Source of the DNA: Tubiluchus corallicola
Taxonomy: Eukaryota; Priapulida; Priapulimorpha; Priapulimorphida; Tubiluchidae
Direction of reading: 5' to 3'
Length of the DNA: 64,000 nucleotides
NCBI GenBank assembly: GCA_030141605.1
Contig: JAQGDQ010000462.1
Location: 51,001-115,000, forward strand
A program made the translations under genes and the position numbers. The notes beneath the pieces were generated by a model. The model was not told where the DNA came from, did not search any database, and saw nothing but the letters and a program-made list of their open reading frames with translations. This document shows, piece after piece, positions 62,501 to 63,407 of this stretch (positions within the stretch are counted from its first letter, which is position 1; every line of letters starts with the position of its first letter).

Positions 62501-63407
62501 TTTAAGGCAGTATCATGTACTAAATCAAATATCAGGTCCGAATTAAATAGTATAGCCTAAGCCTAAATTGCTCAACAACTGACCACACTAGTGGGAAATT
62601 AAATTGAAATTTCGGTTTATGAACCATAAAAGCGGAGGGAGAAAAATACAATCTAAATTTAAATAATATTTTGGAGTTTCGTAATATCAACACTTTAACC
62701 TGTAGAAATTTTTTTAGCGATATTTTTAATTTATTTATGTAAGTTACGATTGAGTTAGCCAAAATTTTATCACTAAATTGTTTACCTGGTTATTAATACC
62801 ATTTTGGATGTTCTTATGCTAGTTTGCACTATACTTTAGCAAAATTTGTAAACTAATATTTGTGTCGTTTGTAACATTGCGTAACACATATCATTATTGT
62901 AATTGTACTACGTCAAATGATAGACCTCGATGAGGGAATTTGAATGGTGTATTTGACTAGTATTTGATTGACACTTGACCCACGAGTCACGAACAAAAAG
63001 TGACAAGCTTAGGTTTTCACTAAAATTTTCAATGTCAAGCATGACCATACATACATACAGAGTGTTAATTATTTAATAAATAACTTTGTTCGTAAATACA
63101 AAGCAAACGCTGTCACACAAAGCAATTTCTGTCACAGAAGCAGAGTCTTACCTCAGTTTTTGACAGACACAGTGGCACTAATTATTATCATCGCTTTACC
63201 AATCTTTTCCTGCATTCGATGATTTTCGAATCCAATAACGTCATTGCTATGTTAAAATTTATTTTGAACTCTTGCAATACAAACCTTCATCACAACTTTC
63301 TCCCGTGTAACCAGGTGTGCAGTTGCAGTAAACAGGCCAATCCGAGTCTCCATCATATTTACAACTTCCATGAATGCATGAATAGTCAATTGGACACTTT
63401 ACAATCT
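4306..63407 (-). CDS. Polycystin-1 (PKD1)-like receptor gene, partial at both ends, 40 exons
   Basis: Large multi-exon gene read right to left. The 40 exons listed separately join without a phase conflict into about 2303 residues. Domain order: EGF, four cbEGF, REJ, GAIN-like region with cysteine-rich and PLAT insertions, GPS, TM1, cytosolic PLAT, a TM bundle, then the start of the polycystin domain. Family diagnostics seen: REJ motifs such as [12 protein letters not shown]-like and YTWYC; GPS motif [11 protein letters not shown]...GC...[13 protein letters not shown] motif [17 protein letters not shown]...RP..SNFTRVQ before TM2; and [11 protein letters not shown] in the polycystin domain. In known family members these proteins are large membrane receptors or co-receptors that associate with TRPP (PKD2-type) channels, often on cilia or sperm; that role is inferred here. 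The start codon lies beyond the right end and the last TM helices and stop beyond the left end. PKDREJ and PKD1L subfamilies share this core, so no orthologue symbol is given. Confidence 0.93.
4489..5188 (-). other. Intron 39, nothing recognised
   Basis: About 700 bp of AT-rich intron between exons 39 and 40. I see no repeat, RNA gene or coding signal beyond the splice sites. Confidence 0.6.
5189..5354 (-). CDS. PKD1-like exon 39: polycystin domain
   Basis: 166 bp, phase 0 to 1. It encodes [19 protein letters not shown] and [18 protein letters not shown], the conserved 'W.wl...l.p.l' and 'lGv.RLRQLR' motifs of the polycystin (TOP/PKD) domain. The acceptor at 5355 is chosen because it keeps phase 0. 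Confidence 0.9.
5735..5959 (-). repeat. BEL/Pao 3' LTR (225 bp)
   Basis: Read on the minus strand it begins TGTAACTGC and ends GTAAGTTACA, giving short inverted termini TGTAACT/AGTTACA. It directly follows a purine tract. No second LTR copy was found in the window. Confidence 0.7.
6172..7665 (-). pseudogene. BEL/Pao pol fragment: integrase
   Basis: 497-codon open stretch covering the end of RNase H and the integrase. The zinc-binding HHCC part ends [10 protein letters not shown]. The core has VDCFGPFW (first Asp) and [11 protein letters not shown] (Glu). The second Asp is lost: [10 protein letters not shown] stands where the family has RSDNGTN. The C-terminal part ([19 protein letters not shown]) continues in another frame at 6304-6080, so there is a frameshift near 6300. 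Confidence 0.88.
7912..7987 (-). CDS. PKD1-like exon 38: start of polycystin extracellular domain
   Basis: 76 bp, phase 2 to 0. It encodes [20 protein letters not shown] then TKFSE. Short, but it fits by phase on both sides and by position between the TM helix and the polycystin domain. A BEL/Pao remnant lies in the following intron. Confidence 0.78.
7988..8291 (-). other. Intron 37, nothing recognised
   Basis: Short AT-rich intron between exons 37 and 38 without visible repeats or genes. Confidence 0.6.
8292..8462 (-). CDS. PKD1-like exon 37: RRRTYRPPE loop and next TM helix
   Basis: 171 bp, phase 2/2. It encodes [20 protein letters not shown] and [20 protein letters not shown], then NFRDK. 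It matches 'R.Rp...e.l..ar..R.....m..i..ei..y..F' preceding the polycystin domain. Confidence 0.91.
8463..9036 (-). other. Intron 36 with a short (TA)n palindrome
   Basis: AT-rich intron. The only structure seen is a self-complementary ATATGTATATATATATACAT stretch around 8903-8925. Confidence 0.55.
9037..9809 (-). CDS. PKD1-like exon 36: cytosolic loop and two TM helices
   Basis: 773 bp, phase 0 to 2. It begins [16 protein letters not shown] coiled or acidic loop with a run of glutamates is followed by a helix [20 protein letters not shown] and the signature [20 protein letters not shown], then [14 protein letters not shown]. This is the TM4-TM5 block of polycystin-1-like proteins. The donor GAAAG|gtctgt is chosen by phase; the open frame itself runs on to 8973. 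Confidence 0.93.
10054..10948 (+). pseudogene. LINE ORF1 (coiled coil, nucleic-acid-binding type), frameshifted
   Basis: First part 10054-10677: acidic N-terminus, then a long heptad-rich coiled coil (residues ~65-145), then [15 protein letters not shown], typical of LINE ORF1 proteins (RRM-like start). A frameshift near 10650 moves the C-terminal part ([19 protein letters not shown] ... [12 protein letters not shown]) to the frame of 10589-10948. ORF1 proteins bind element RNA in the retrotransposition particle. Confidence 0.82.
10995..11408 (+). pseudogene. LINE ORF2 N-terminus: PHD-type zinc finger
   Basis: 137 codons. Cys/His spacing CTFC ... CDIC ... H..C ... CLKC fits a C4HC3 PHD finger. 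A one-base change in a T-run near 11400 separates it from the endonuclease frame, so PHD and endonuclease were originally one ORF2 protein. Confidence 0.75.
11402..12095 (+). pseudogene. LINE ORF2: APE-type endonuclease
   Basis: Motifs: [38 protein letters not shown] (normally GDFNIDLL; the catalytic-site Asn is replaced) and TLIDHIYT. The SDHLPVF end lies in another frame after about 12035. Probably inactive. Confidence 0.82.
12366..13628 (+). pseudogene. LINE ORF2: reverse transcriptase
   Basis: 420 codons. RT blocks: [80 protein letters not shown] and the catalytic [11 protein letters not shown]. The palm is intact over this stretch; a frameshift and stop end it at 13628. Confidence 0.9.
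13880..14281 (+). pseudogene. LINE ORF2 C-terminal domain
   Basis: 133 codons continuing the thumb and C-terminal region ([19 protein letters not shown] ... [11 protein letters not shown]), the usual tail of CR1/L2 group ORF2. It ends at the natural ORF2 stop. Confidence 0.78.
14491..14733 (+). repeat. 81-bp tandem triplication in the LINE 3' UTR
   Basis: Units start at 14491, 14572 and 14653 with the same 81-bp period and almost no differences. They stay open in one frame by chance (27 codons each); no function is claimed. Confidence 0.92.
15107..15164 (-). CDS. PKD1-like exon 35: short cytosolic linker
   Basis: 58 bp, phase 2 to 0. It encodes [19 protein letters not shown]. Small exon supported by acceptor ttttccag, donor AAG|gtacga and matching phases. 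A 5-kb LINE sits in the following intron with its tail about 57 bp from this donor. Confidence 0.76.
15165..15978 (-). other. Intron 34, nothing recognised
   Basis: About 810 bp without recognisable repeats, RNA genes or coding signal. Confidence 0.55.
15979..16102 (-). CDS. PKD1-like exon 34: TM3
   Basis: 124 bp, phase 1 to 2. It encodes [20 protein letters not shown], matching the family's 'i.sslIv.P.N.LI...FR' helix, then a charged cytosolic stretch. Confidence 0.92.
16103..17307 (-). other. Intron 33 with a (CT)n microsatellite
   Basis: A pyrimidine-rich stretch including (TC)n lies at about 16178-16230. The remaining ~1 kb shows no gene or repeat I can identify. Confidence 0.6.
17308..17440 (-). 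CDS. PKD1-like exon 33: TM2
   Basis: 133 bp, phase 0 to 1. It encodes a membrane helix [20 protein letters not shown] followed by a short polar loop, as in the family's 'R.sC.lsLL...ML.n.M.Y' segment. Confidence 0.92.
17441..17951 (-). other. Intron 32, nothing recognised
   Basis: About 510 bp of AT-rich intron with no visible feature. Confidence 0.55.
17952..18059 (-). CDS. PKD1-like exon 32: pre-TM2 segment
   Basis: 108 bp, phase 0/0. It encodes [20 protein letters not shown], the invariant cytosolic segment between PLAT and TM2 in PKD1-like proteins. Confidence 0.92.
18950..19075. repeat. 31-bp minisatellite, about 4 copies (intron 31)
   Basis: The CTGCCATAAC core recurs every 31 bp, near 18962, 18993, 19024 and 19055. 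Two sub-variants (ACTTGGCTAC and ACATAGTTAC) alternate. The array ends about 90 bp from the exon 31 donor. Confidence 0.9.
19167..19305 (-). CDS. PKD1-like exon 31: PLAT2 end
   Basis: 139 bp, phase 2 to 0. It encodes [20 protein letters not shown] then [13 protein letters not shown], the PLAT C-terminal strands ('v.v.D..t...y.F....WLa'). A 31-bp minisatellite lies about 90 bp past the donor. Confidence 0.91.
19385..20297. repeat. 38-bp minisatellite, about 24 copies (intron 30)
   Basis: Very homogeneous direct repeat of GGACAACAAATAACTCTGTA followed by an 18-bp remainder. Variants are mostly TTTAGGA, TTTGGGA and GATAAC/GACAAC alternations. No spacers, so not CRISPR-like. It lies between exons 30 and 31. 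Confidence 0.97.
20568..20727 (-). CDS. PKD1-like exon 30: PLAT2 middle part
   Basis: 160 bp, phase 1 to 2. It encodes [20 protein letters not shown] followed by [14 protein letters not shown]. The WHDNTG..P.W block is the PLAT core; the last Trp codon is split by the next intron. Confidence 0.92.
20728..21345 (-). other. Intron 29, nothing recognised
   Basis: About 620 bp; no repeats or genes seen beyond short AT-rich stretches. Confidence 0.55.
21346..21466 (-). CDS. PKD1-like exon 29: PLAT2 (cytosolic) first part
   Basis: 121 bp, phase 0 to 1. It encodes [20 protein letters not shown] and [19 protein letters not shown], the hallmark start of the polycystin-1 family PLAT domain directly after TM1. 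Confidence 0.93.
21467..22826 (-). other. Intron 28, nothing recognised
   Basis: About 1.36 kb of AT-rich intron with an A/T-simple stretch at 22275-22340. No gene or mobile element was identified. Confidence 0.55.
22827..23057 (-). CDS. PKD1-like exon 28: GPS cleavage site and TM1
   Basis: 231 bp, phase 0/0. It begins [20 protein letters not shown], completing the GPS. By family precedent, autocleavage would fall between Met and Thr of HMT. Next comes a hydrophobic helix ([19 protein letters not shown]) followed by RRNDRRD, a positive-inside flank consistent with a cytosolic C-terminal side. Confidence 0.93.
23862..24200. repeat. 20-bp minisatellite, about 17 copies (intron 27)
   Basis: Unit TGTATGAAACTATATATTAC with an A/G variant (ACTATATA or ACTGTATA) distributed irregularly. 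It ends about 150 bp from the exon 27 donor. Confidence 0.96.
24348..24451 (-). CDS. PKD1-like exon 27: GPS first half
   Basis: 104 bp, phase 1 to 0. It encodes [20 protein letters not shown] then EEWSQAGCE: the GPS 'C.YWD....W...GC' half with its conserved Cys and Trp residues. Confidence 0.92.
24594..24714 (-). CDS. PKD1-like exon 26: PLAT1 end
   Basis: 121 bp, phase 0 to 1. It encodes [20 protein letters not shown] ... KIPCF, the last PLAT strands ('v.v.d.......F.c..WL'). Joined to exon 25 it gives WLLEKVVIRV, as in other PLAT domains. Three cysteines may add disulfides, which fits an extracellular location. Confidence 0.83.
24901..25090. repeat. Short imperfect repeat of AAAAGGTCACAG-type motifs
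   Basis: Irregular repeats of strings such as GGTAAAAAGGTCTCAG, CAGCTAAAAAGTCACT and CACATAAAAGGTTACAGG within intron 25. Degenerate; probably an old minisatellite. Confidence 0.5.
25480..27450. repeat. 45-bp minisatellite, about 44 copies, open in three frames (intron 25)
   Basis: The unit (core ATGATCAACAAACGCACCTG followed by CAATAACCAGTCTGAACAAA) repeats every 45 bp with about eight variable sites. The period is a multiple of three and the unit lacks stops in one plus and two minus frames, so it makes long spurious ORFs (321, 333 and 367 codons). It splits the PLAT1 exons 25 and 26 and ends within about 15 bp of the exon 25 donor. I take it as intronic because PLAT1 joins across it in frame. 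Confidence 0.93.
27457..27559 (-). CDS. PKD1-like exon 25: PLAT1 middle part
   Basis: 103 bp, phase 2 to 0. It encodes [16 protein letters not shown] and [13 protein letters not shown]...PAW.L is the most conserved PLAT block. A 45-bp minisatellite ends within about 15 bp of its donor (GAGAAG|gtaggt). Confidence 0.87.
27829..27982 (-). CDS. PKD1-like exon 24: PLAT1 (extracellular) first part
   Basis: 154 bp, phase 1 to 2. It encodes [20 protein letters not shown], then [14 protein letters not shown], the first strands of a PLAT/LH2 domain ('Y.v.v.T.d...AGT.a.V...l.G'). It lies upstream of the GPS, so it is predicted extracellular. Confidence 0.86.
28097..28281. mobile_element. Possible pogo/mariner-type MITE remnant (intron 23)
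   Basis: Starts CAGTCAAGCCTCTTTATA and ends GCGTTATAATGGGGTTTCAT. Both ends resemble pogo/Tigger-type inverted termini, but the inverted match is imperfect and no clear target duplication is seen. Confidence 0.35.
28452..29352 (-). CDS. PKD1-like exon 23: 300-residue cysteine-rich insertion in one exon
   Basis: 901 bp, phase 0 to 1, about ten times the typical exon here. The first ~60 residues ([11 protein letters not shown] ... YYVGLLF) continue the GAIN-like strands. About 32 cysteines follow in roughly 190 residues, spaced mostly 3-6 residues apart with charged residues between, such as [16 protein letters not shown]. The final ~35 residues are acidic with N-x-S/T sites. I do not recognise the cysteine-rich fold; it is not EGF, WSC, LDL-A or kringle by spacing. 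The donor CTCAG|gtattg is chosen because its phase fits the next exon. Without splicing the frame would run on to a stop at 28339. Confidence 0.85.
29510..29825. repeat. 30-bp minisatellite with about 90-bp higher-order period (intron 22)
   Basis: Monomers like CAACTCACAGAATGTAAAAC and AATGCTTTAGCAACT recur every ~30 bp, and variants recur about every 90 bp. It ends about 115 bp from the exon 22 donor. Confidence 0.9.
29942..30090 (-). CDS. PKD1-like exon 22: GAIN core beta strands
   Basis: 149 bp, phase 1 to 0, donor AAG|gtaaat. It encodes beta-rich sequence ending [15 protein letters not shown], similar to the 'h.f.v....l.i.i.p....l.v' strands that precede the GPS in polycystin-1-like proteins. 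Confidence 0.82.
30355..30791. mobile_element. TA-target MITE, 437 bp, with 19-bp terminal inverted repeats (intron 21)
   Basis: Begins CACTCATATCTCGGTTTGC and ends with the exact reverse complement, flanked by TA on both sides (30353-30354 and 30792-30793). No transposase, so a Tc1/mariner-superfamily-type non-autonomous element is inferred. Its end lies 24 bp from the exon 21 donor. Confidence 0.85.
30816..30969 (-). CDS. PKD1-like exon 21: GAIN core (NPFAW motif)
   Basis: 154 bp, phase 0 to 1. It encodes [20 protein letters not shown], then ASISIS and [10 protein letters not shown]. The pattern 'NPF.W ... V.sl.i ... l..Pi.f.l' is typical of the PKD1-family segment leading to the GPS. A TA-flanked MITE lies 24 bp after its donor. 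Confidence 0.86.
30970..31478 (-). other. Intron 20, nothing recognised
   Basis: About 510 bp, AT-rich, no identified feature. Confidence 0.5.
31479..31567 (-). CDS. PKD1-like exon 20: GAIN-like region
   Basis: 89 bp, phase 1 to 0, donor GAG|gtaatt. It encodes [20 protein letters not shown] and a short tail. Small exon supported by clean splice sites and phase agreement with both neighbours. Confidence 0.76.
31691..31841 (-). CDS. PKD1-like exon 19: GAIN-like helical part
   Basis: 151 bp, phase 0 to 1. It encodes [20 protein letters not shown] and [14 protein letters not shown], amphipathic helices expected for GAIN subdomain A. Acceptor gttgcag, donor GGAG|gtagtt. Confidence 0.8.
32100..32800. 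other. Possible old retroelement remnant in intron 18
   Basis: Less AT-rich than its surroundings, with ATGTGACCCTTCGATTACTG near 32690 and an AATAAACTTTTATTTA polyadenylation-like string near 32770, reminiscent of an LTR end. No coding match or paired terminus was found. Confidence 0.25.
32937..33170. repeat. Dispersed repeat, copy 1 (intron 18)
   Basis: Shares with 40795-41025 the blocks CCATTTTGGAGGTTTTTT, GATTCAAAAAATGAAACCCC, an ACAGATCGC-like string and GTCATCAGAGCCGTAGCCTC in the same order and spacing. Non-coding; class unknown (SINE or MITE-like). Confidence 0.7.
33323..33473 (-). CDS. PKD1-like exon 18: GAIN-like region with basic cluster
   Basis: 151 bp, phase 2 to 0, donor CAA|gtacgt. 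It encodes [18 protein letters not shown], then a basic stretch DKRKKRVV, then [12 protein letters not shown]. The basic stretch contains R-K-K-R, a furin-type consensus, in a predicted extracellular position. Confidence 0.8.
33474..34869 (-). other. Intron 17, nothing recognised
   Basis: About 1.4 kb; no repeat, RNA gene or mobile element identified. Confidence 0.5.
34870..34964 (-). CDS. PKD1-like exon 17: GAIN-like helical part
   Basis: 95 bp, phase 0 to 2, donor GCAGA|gtaaaa. It encodes a short helical, acidic segment ([16 protein letters not shown]...) with no known motif. Support is the frame, splice sites and phase match with the next exon. Confidence 0.72.
35965..36682. repeat. 35-bp minisatellite, about 20 copies (intron 16)
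   Basis: Unit GACAATGAGACAAGGAGCTG followed by CATCAAATAATCAAT. Copies from about 36100 on are regular; those before are diverged (AACACTGAGACGATGAACCG type). The last copy runs to the exon 16 donor, with the donor GTAAGG at 36678-36683. Confidence 0.94.
36684..36809 (-). CDS. PKD1-like exon 16: linker / start of GAIN-like helical part
   Basis: 126 bp, phase 0/0. It encodes [18 protein letters not shown] ... SKMLSEIFA, an amphipathic helical region. A 35-bp minisatellite runs up to the donor (ACGAAG|gtaagg). Confidence 0.8.
36810..37219 (-). other. Intron 15, nothing recognised
   Basis: About 410 bp of AT-rich intron without visible features. Confidence 0.5.
37220..37344 (-). CDS. PKD1-like exon 15: REJ-to-GAIN helical linker
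   Basis: 125 bp, phase 1 to 0. It encodes [19 protein letters not shown] and a charged tail EIENRKNE. It resembles the helical 'l..l...LN' segments that follow REJ in PKD1-family proteins. Acceptor gttttag, donor GAG|gtaatg. Confidence 0.8.
37540..38510 (+). mobile_element. Degenerate LINE reverse transcriptase fragment (intron 14)
   Basis: Broken frames with Jockey/CR1-type RT strings: [46 protein letters not shown] and [17 protein letters not shown]. It differs from the two better preserved LINE families in this window. It ends just before a CT microsatellite. Confidence 0.7.
38521..38596. repeat. (CT)n microsatellite
   Basis: About 75 bp of CT repeats with CCCT interruptions at both ends. 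Confidence 0.97.
38748..38895 (-). CDS. PKD1-like exon 14: REJ C-terminal part / linker
   Basis: 148 bp, phase 0 to 1. It encodes a predicted helical, acidic stretch ([18 protein letters not shown]...) ending in ENHG. It links the REJ core to the GAIN-like region and has no signature motif of its own. Support is the open frame, splice sites and compatible phases. Confidence 0.8.
39018..39460. mobile_element. piggyBac-type MITE, 443 bp, TTAA target duplication (intron 13)
   Basis: Begins CCCTTTCAGTCCC and ends GGGTATGAAAGGG, flanked on both sides by TTAA (39014-39017 and 39461-39464). Each half also contains GTATCCCACGGGATAC, a near-palindrome. TTAA duplication and CCCT ends are piggyBac traits; no transposase is present. 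Confidence 0.82.
40066..40211 (-). CDS. PKD1-like exon 13: REJ module
   Basis: 146 bp, phase 1 to 0, donor ACT|gtgagt. It encodes [18 protein letters not shown] and [16 protein letters not shown], matching the 'L..G..p...LP.G......v.v.D..G' end of the REJ core. Confidence 0.87.
40344..40370. repeat. (ATT)n microsatellite
   Basis: Eight or so ATT repeats. Confidence 0.9.
40402..40458. other. Long imperfect hairpin (intron 12)
   Basis: AGGCGACCATTTAACGTTTG pairs with the reverse complement of the right arm (AAGCAGACGTCAAATGGTCC...GCCT) around a loop TTCCTAC. Stem of about 22 bp with two mismatches and a small bulge. Element or RNA role unknown. Confidence 0.65.
40795..41025. repeat. Dispersed repeat, copy 2 (intron 12)
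   Basis: Diverged relative of 32937-33170, same strand and block order: CCATTTTTGGAGGTTTTTTG, GATTCGAAAAATAAACCTCC, ATAGATTGCC and GTCGTCGGAGATGTAGCCTC. Confidence 0.7.
41040..41290. repeat. GTGG-rich low-complexity tract
   Basis: About 250 bp of G/T-rich irregular repeats (GTGGTGTGGTGGAGTGG type) with marked strand asymmetry. Open frames on it (His/Thr/Pro-rich on the minus strand) are compositional artefacts. Confidence 0.9.
41430..41598. repeat. 26-bp minisatellite, about 6 copies (intron 12)
   Basis: Unit CATTGTAACAGTTGATTCTC followed by ATGCAC; later copies diverge. The array runs to the exon 12 donor (GTAAGA at 41599-41604). Confidence 0.92.
41605..41721 (-). CDS. PKD1-like exon 12: REJ module
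   Basis: 117 bp, phase 1/1. It encodes [19 protein letters not shown] and [10 protein letters not shown], the conserved REJ 'T.f.l.C.g..D.d.Pl.Y.f.Y' block. A 26-bp minisatellite ends within a few bases of its donor. Confidence 0.9.
41911..42012 (-). CDS. PKD1-like exon 11: REJ module
   Basis: 102 bp, phase 1/1. It encodes [20 protein letters not shown] and a C-A-L-T-P end, a REJ segment between exons 10 and 12. Acceptor ttggcag, donor GAAG|gtaagt. Confidence 0.84.
42138..42361 (-). CDS. PKD1-like exon 10: REJ module
   Basis: 224 bp, phase 2 to 1. It encodes [11 protein letters not shown], then ALCTNC and YKWKF, matching the REJ pattern 'C..nC...vn......a.C..C...l.Y.W'. Confidence 0.88.
42362..43320 (-). 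other. Intron 9, nothing recognised
   Basis: About 960 bp; no feature apart from AT-rich stretches and an alternating TACGTA-rich piece near 42655-42690. Confidence 0.5.
43321..43468 (-). CDS. PKD1-like exon 9: REJ module
   Basis: 148 bp, phase 1 to 2. It encodes [10 protein letters not shown] ... [11 protein letters not shown] ... IPIIEVR. Two donors are possible (GAA|gtaagg or GTAAG|gtatg). Only the second fits the phase of the next exon and rebuilds the REJ motif IPIIEVRCLKNC. Confidence 0.86.
43469..44083 (-). other. Intron 8, nothing recognised
   Basis: About 615 bp without recognisable repeat or gene. Confidence 0.5.
44084..44178 (-). CDS. PKD1-like exon 8: REJ module
   Basis: 95 bp, phase 2 to 1. 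It encodes AYTWYCYNG and ends in the LIFSG strand. It continues the 'Y.W.C' strand that follows the DPD motif in REJ domains. Confidence 0.88.
44179..44775 (-). other. Intron 7, nothing recognised
   Basis: About 600 bp without recognisable repeat or gene. Confidence 0.5.
44776..44939 (-). CDS. PKD1-like exon 7: REJ module
   Basis: 164 bp, phase 0 to 2. It encodes [13 protein letters not shown] followed by DASSSYDPD. This is the conserved REJ 'vA.I.gG ... l.ldgs.S.DPD' element. The donor is GC|gtaagc. Confidence 0.9.
45161..45862. repeat. 61-71-bp minisatellite, about 11 copies (intron 6)
   Basis: Unit TTCAAGAGAAAAATACAGCT, AGGTGATCATTCCCAGTTAA, then a CATGAGACAAAAGACAG tail. Length varies because the AGACAGACAGG end is expanded in some copies. 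Confidence 0.93.
46441..46760 (-). CDS. PKD1-like exon 6: start of REJ module
   Basis: 320 bp, entered in phase 1 and leaving in phase 0 (GAG|gtaatt). It encodes a cysteine-containing Ig-like stretch ending [19 protein letters not shown], the typical 'pp..L..G.Y.F.L' strand of REJ modules in PKD1, PKDREJ and sea urchin REJ proteins. Several N-x-S/T sites are consistent with an extracellular, glycosylated region. Confidence 0.88.
47190..47420 (+). mobile_element. LINE RT C-terminal remnant, unit copy 1
   Basis: Encodes a degraded [13 protein letters not shown]...YF-like string (47215-47300), the 'YCSPaW.P....di...EkiQ..FT.r' motif of LINE C-termini. It is carried within the tandem unit. Confidence 0.6.
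47646..47759 (-). CDS. PKD1-like exon 5: cbEGF copy (fourth)
   Basis: 114 bp, phase 1/1, donor TCA A|gtaagt. Same cbEGF as exons 2-4 but ending NCES where the others end NCET. It splices in phase 1 to the REJ-encoding exon at 46441-46760. Confidence 0.88.
49100..49460 (+). mobile_element. LINE RT remnant, unit copy 2
   Basis: [18 protein letters not shown] (RT catalytic motif, near 49101) followed after a gap by [20 protein letters not shown] (near 49350). Same remnant as in the other units, so it was present before the duplications. Confidence 0.75.
49788..49901 (-). CDS. PKD1-like exon 4: cbEGF copy (third)
   Basis: 114 bp, phase 1/1. It encodes [16 protein letters not shown] ... GYTGLNCET. 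Flanking intron sequence on both sides is nearly the same as around exon 5, showing that a genomic unit was duplicated rather than only the exon. Confidence 0.88.
50259..50365. repeat. Direct repeat, left flank of the Gmr1-like insertion
   Basis: Starts ATGTGCTG and runs to GGGAGTACAATTATTT. It shares the variants AAAAGGAAACCTC and TTGTCGTGG with 55454-55561, while other unit copies (48050-48155, 58580-58665) have different bases there. Confidence 0.85.
50366..52810 (-). pseudogene. Gmr1-like gag-protease-integrase polyprotein fragment
   Basis: About 815 codons open. Residues ~50-150: gag core resembling a SCAN domain ([19 protein letters not shown] ... [15 protein letters not shown]). Residues ~183-196: zinc knuckle [14 protein letters not shown]. 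Residues ~265-290: protease-like [11 protein letters not shown]. Residues ~500-560: integrase zinc domain [10 protein letters not shown] ... CKTCLPCQK. Residues ~575-700: DDE core with [17 protein letters not shown] and [12 protein letters not shown]. The frame ends with [13 protein letters not shown] at the truncation. No RT or RNase H. Confidence 0.88.
52967..53611 (-). pseudogene. Gmr1-like gag N-terminus, frameshifted
   Basis: 214 codons beginning [18 protein letters not shown] with a SAP-like start ([14 protein letters not shown]). A frameshift near 53050 separates it from the following gag region, where [20 protein letters not shown] is readable in another frame up to about 52830. Confidence 0.72.
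53675..53900. repeat. Six spaced copies of a CCACCCTGTA-type motif in the element leader
   Basis: CCACCTTGTACAA, GCCACCCTGTACAA, ACCACCCCGTACAA, ATCACCCTGTAAA, GCCACCCTGTATAA and ACCACCCTGTAAA recur at roughly 35-55-bp spacing just upstream of gag (minus strand). Could be leader repeats of the retroelement; function unknown. Confidence 0.7.
53901..55453. other. Non-coding part of the Gmr1-like insertion
   Basis: About 1.5 kb between the leader motif array and the flanking direct repeat. It probably contains the 5' LTR, but I could not identify a paired LTR or its ends. ORFs of up to 189 codons here show no family resemblance. Confidence 0.4.
55454..55561. repeat. Direct repeat, right flank of the Gmr1-like insertion
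   Basis: Counterpart of 50259-50365, after which the unit sequence continues normally (AAATATATATAATTTAGTCG). Confidence 0.85.
55822..56812. mobile_element. Solo LTR, 991 bp, with CCAGA target duplication
   Basis: Begins TGTGACG and ends CGTCACA (inverted termini, TG..CA) and is flanked by CCAGA at 55817-55821 and 56813-56817. It interrupts a tandem unit that is continuous elsewhere (compare 48405-48425). Internal ORFs (133-140 codons) show no retroelement domain. No internal region is present, so a solo LTR from LTR-LTR recombination is the simplest reading; a large TIR element is the alternative. Confidence 0.84.
57515..57870 (+). mobile_element. LINE RT remnant, unit copy 3
   Basis: [15 protein letters not shown] and [20 protein letters not shown], nearly the same nucleotide sequence as 49100-49460. 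Confidence 0.75.
58208..58321 (-). CDS. PKD1-like exon 3: cbEGF copy (second)
   Basis: 114 bp, phase 1/1. Near-identical to exons 2, 4 and 5. Differences seen: INTYVC in place of INKYVC and GYNGLNC in place of GYTGLNC. All six EGF cysteines and the DINEC start are kept, so the copy looks functional. Confidence 0.88.
59650..60095 (-). pseudogene. LINE reverse transcriptase fragment
   Basis: Contains [39 protein letters not shown] and [19 protein letters not shown] (usual VPQGS is VLQGS). The catalytic FADD is missing: coding jumps from the NLFLI region to C-terminal sequence near 59645, an internal deletion of roughly 200 or more codons. Confidence 0.82.
60191..60574 (-). pseudogene. LINE pre-RT / early RT fragment
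   Basis: 127 codons with [28 protein letters not shown] and [11 protein letters not shown], typical of the lead-in to RT in this LINE family. Separated by a frame break from 59650-60095. Confidence 0.78.
61375..61730 (+). mobile_element. LINE RT remnant, unit copy 4
   Basis: [15 protein letters not shown] and [20 protein letters not shown], with a few substitutions relative to copies 2 and 3. Confidence 0.75.
62065..62178 (-). CDS. PKD1-like exon 2: cbEGF copy (first of four in the protein)
   Basis: 114 bp, phase 1/1, donor ACA A|gtaagt. It begins [16 protein letters not shown] and contains [12 protein letters not shown], matching the calcium-binding EGF consensus and the Asn/Asp hydroxylation pattern C-x-D-x4-Y-x-C-x-C. 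It differs from the other copies at STTC instead of STPC. It belongs to the most distal copy of the tandem unit. Confidence 0.88.
62281..63284 (-). other. Intron 1 beyond the tandem unit, nothing recognised
   Basis: About 1 kb without recognisable gene or repeat; the last trace of the tandem unit (GGCAGGGGACATTTGGACAT) ends near 62275. Confidence 0.5.
63285..63407 (-). CDS. PKD1-like exon 1 in window: EGF domain
   Basis: 123 bp, phase 1/1, acceptor ttctgcag and donor GAAG|gtttgt. It encodes an EGF module with six cysteines ending [15 protein letters not shown]. It differs from the four downstream cbEGF copies and lacks their DINEC calcium-binding start. Earlier exons lie outside the window or were not recognised in 63408-64000. 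Confidence 0.85.
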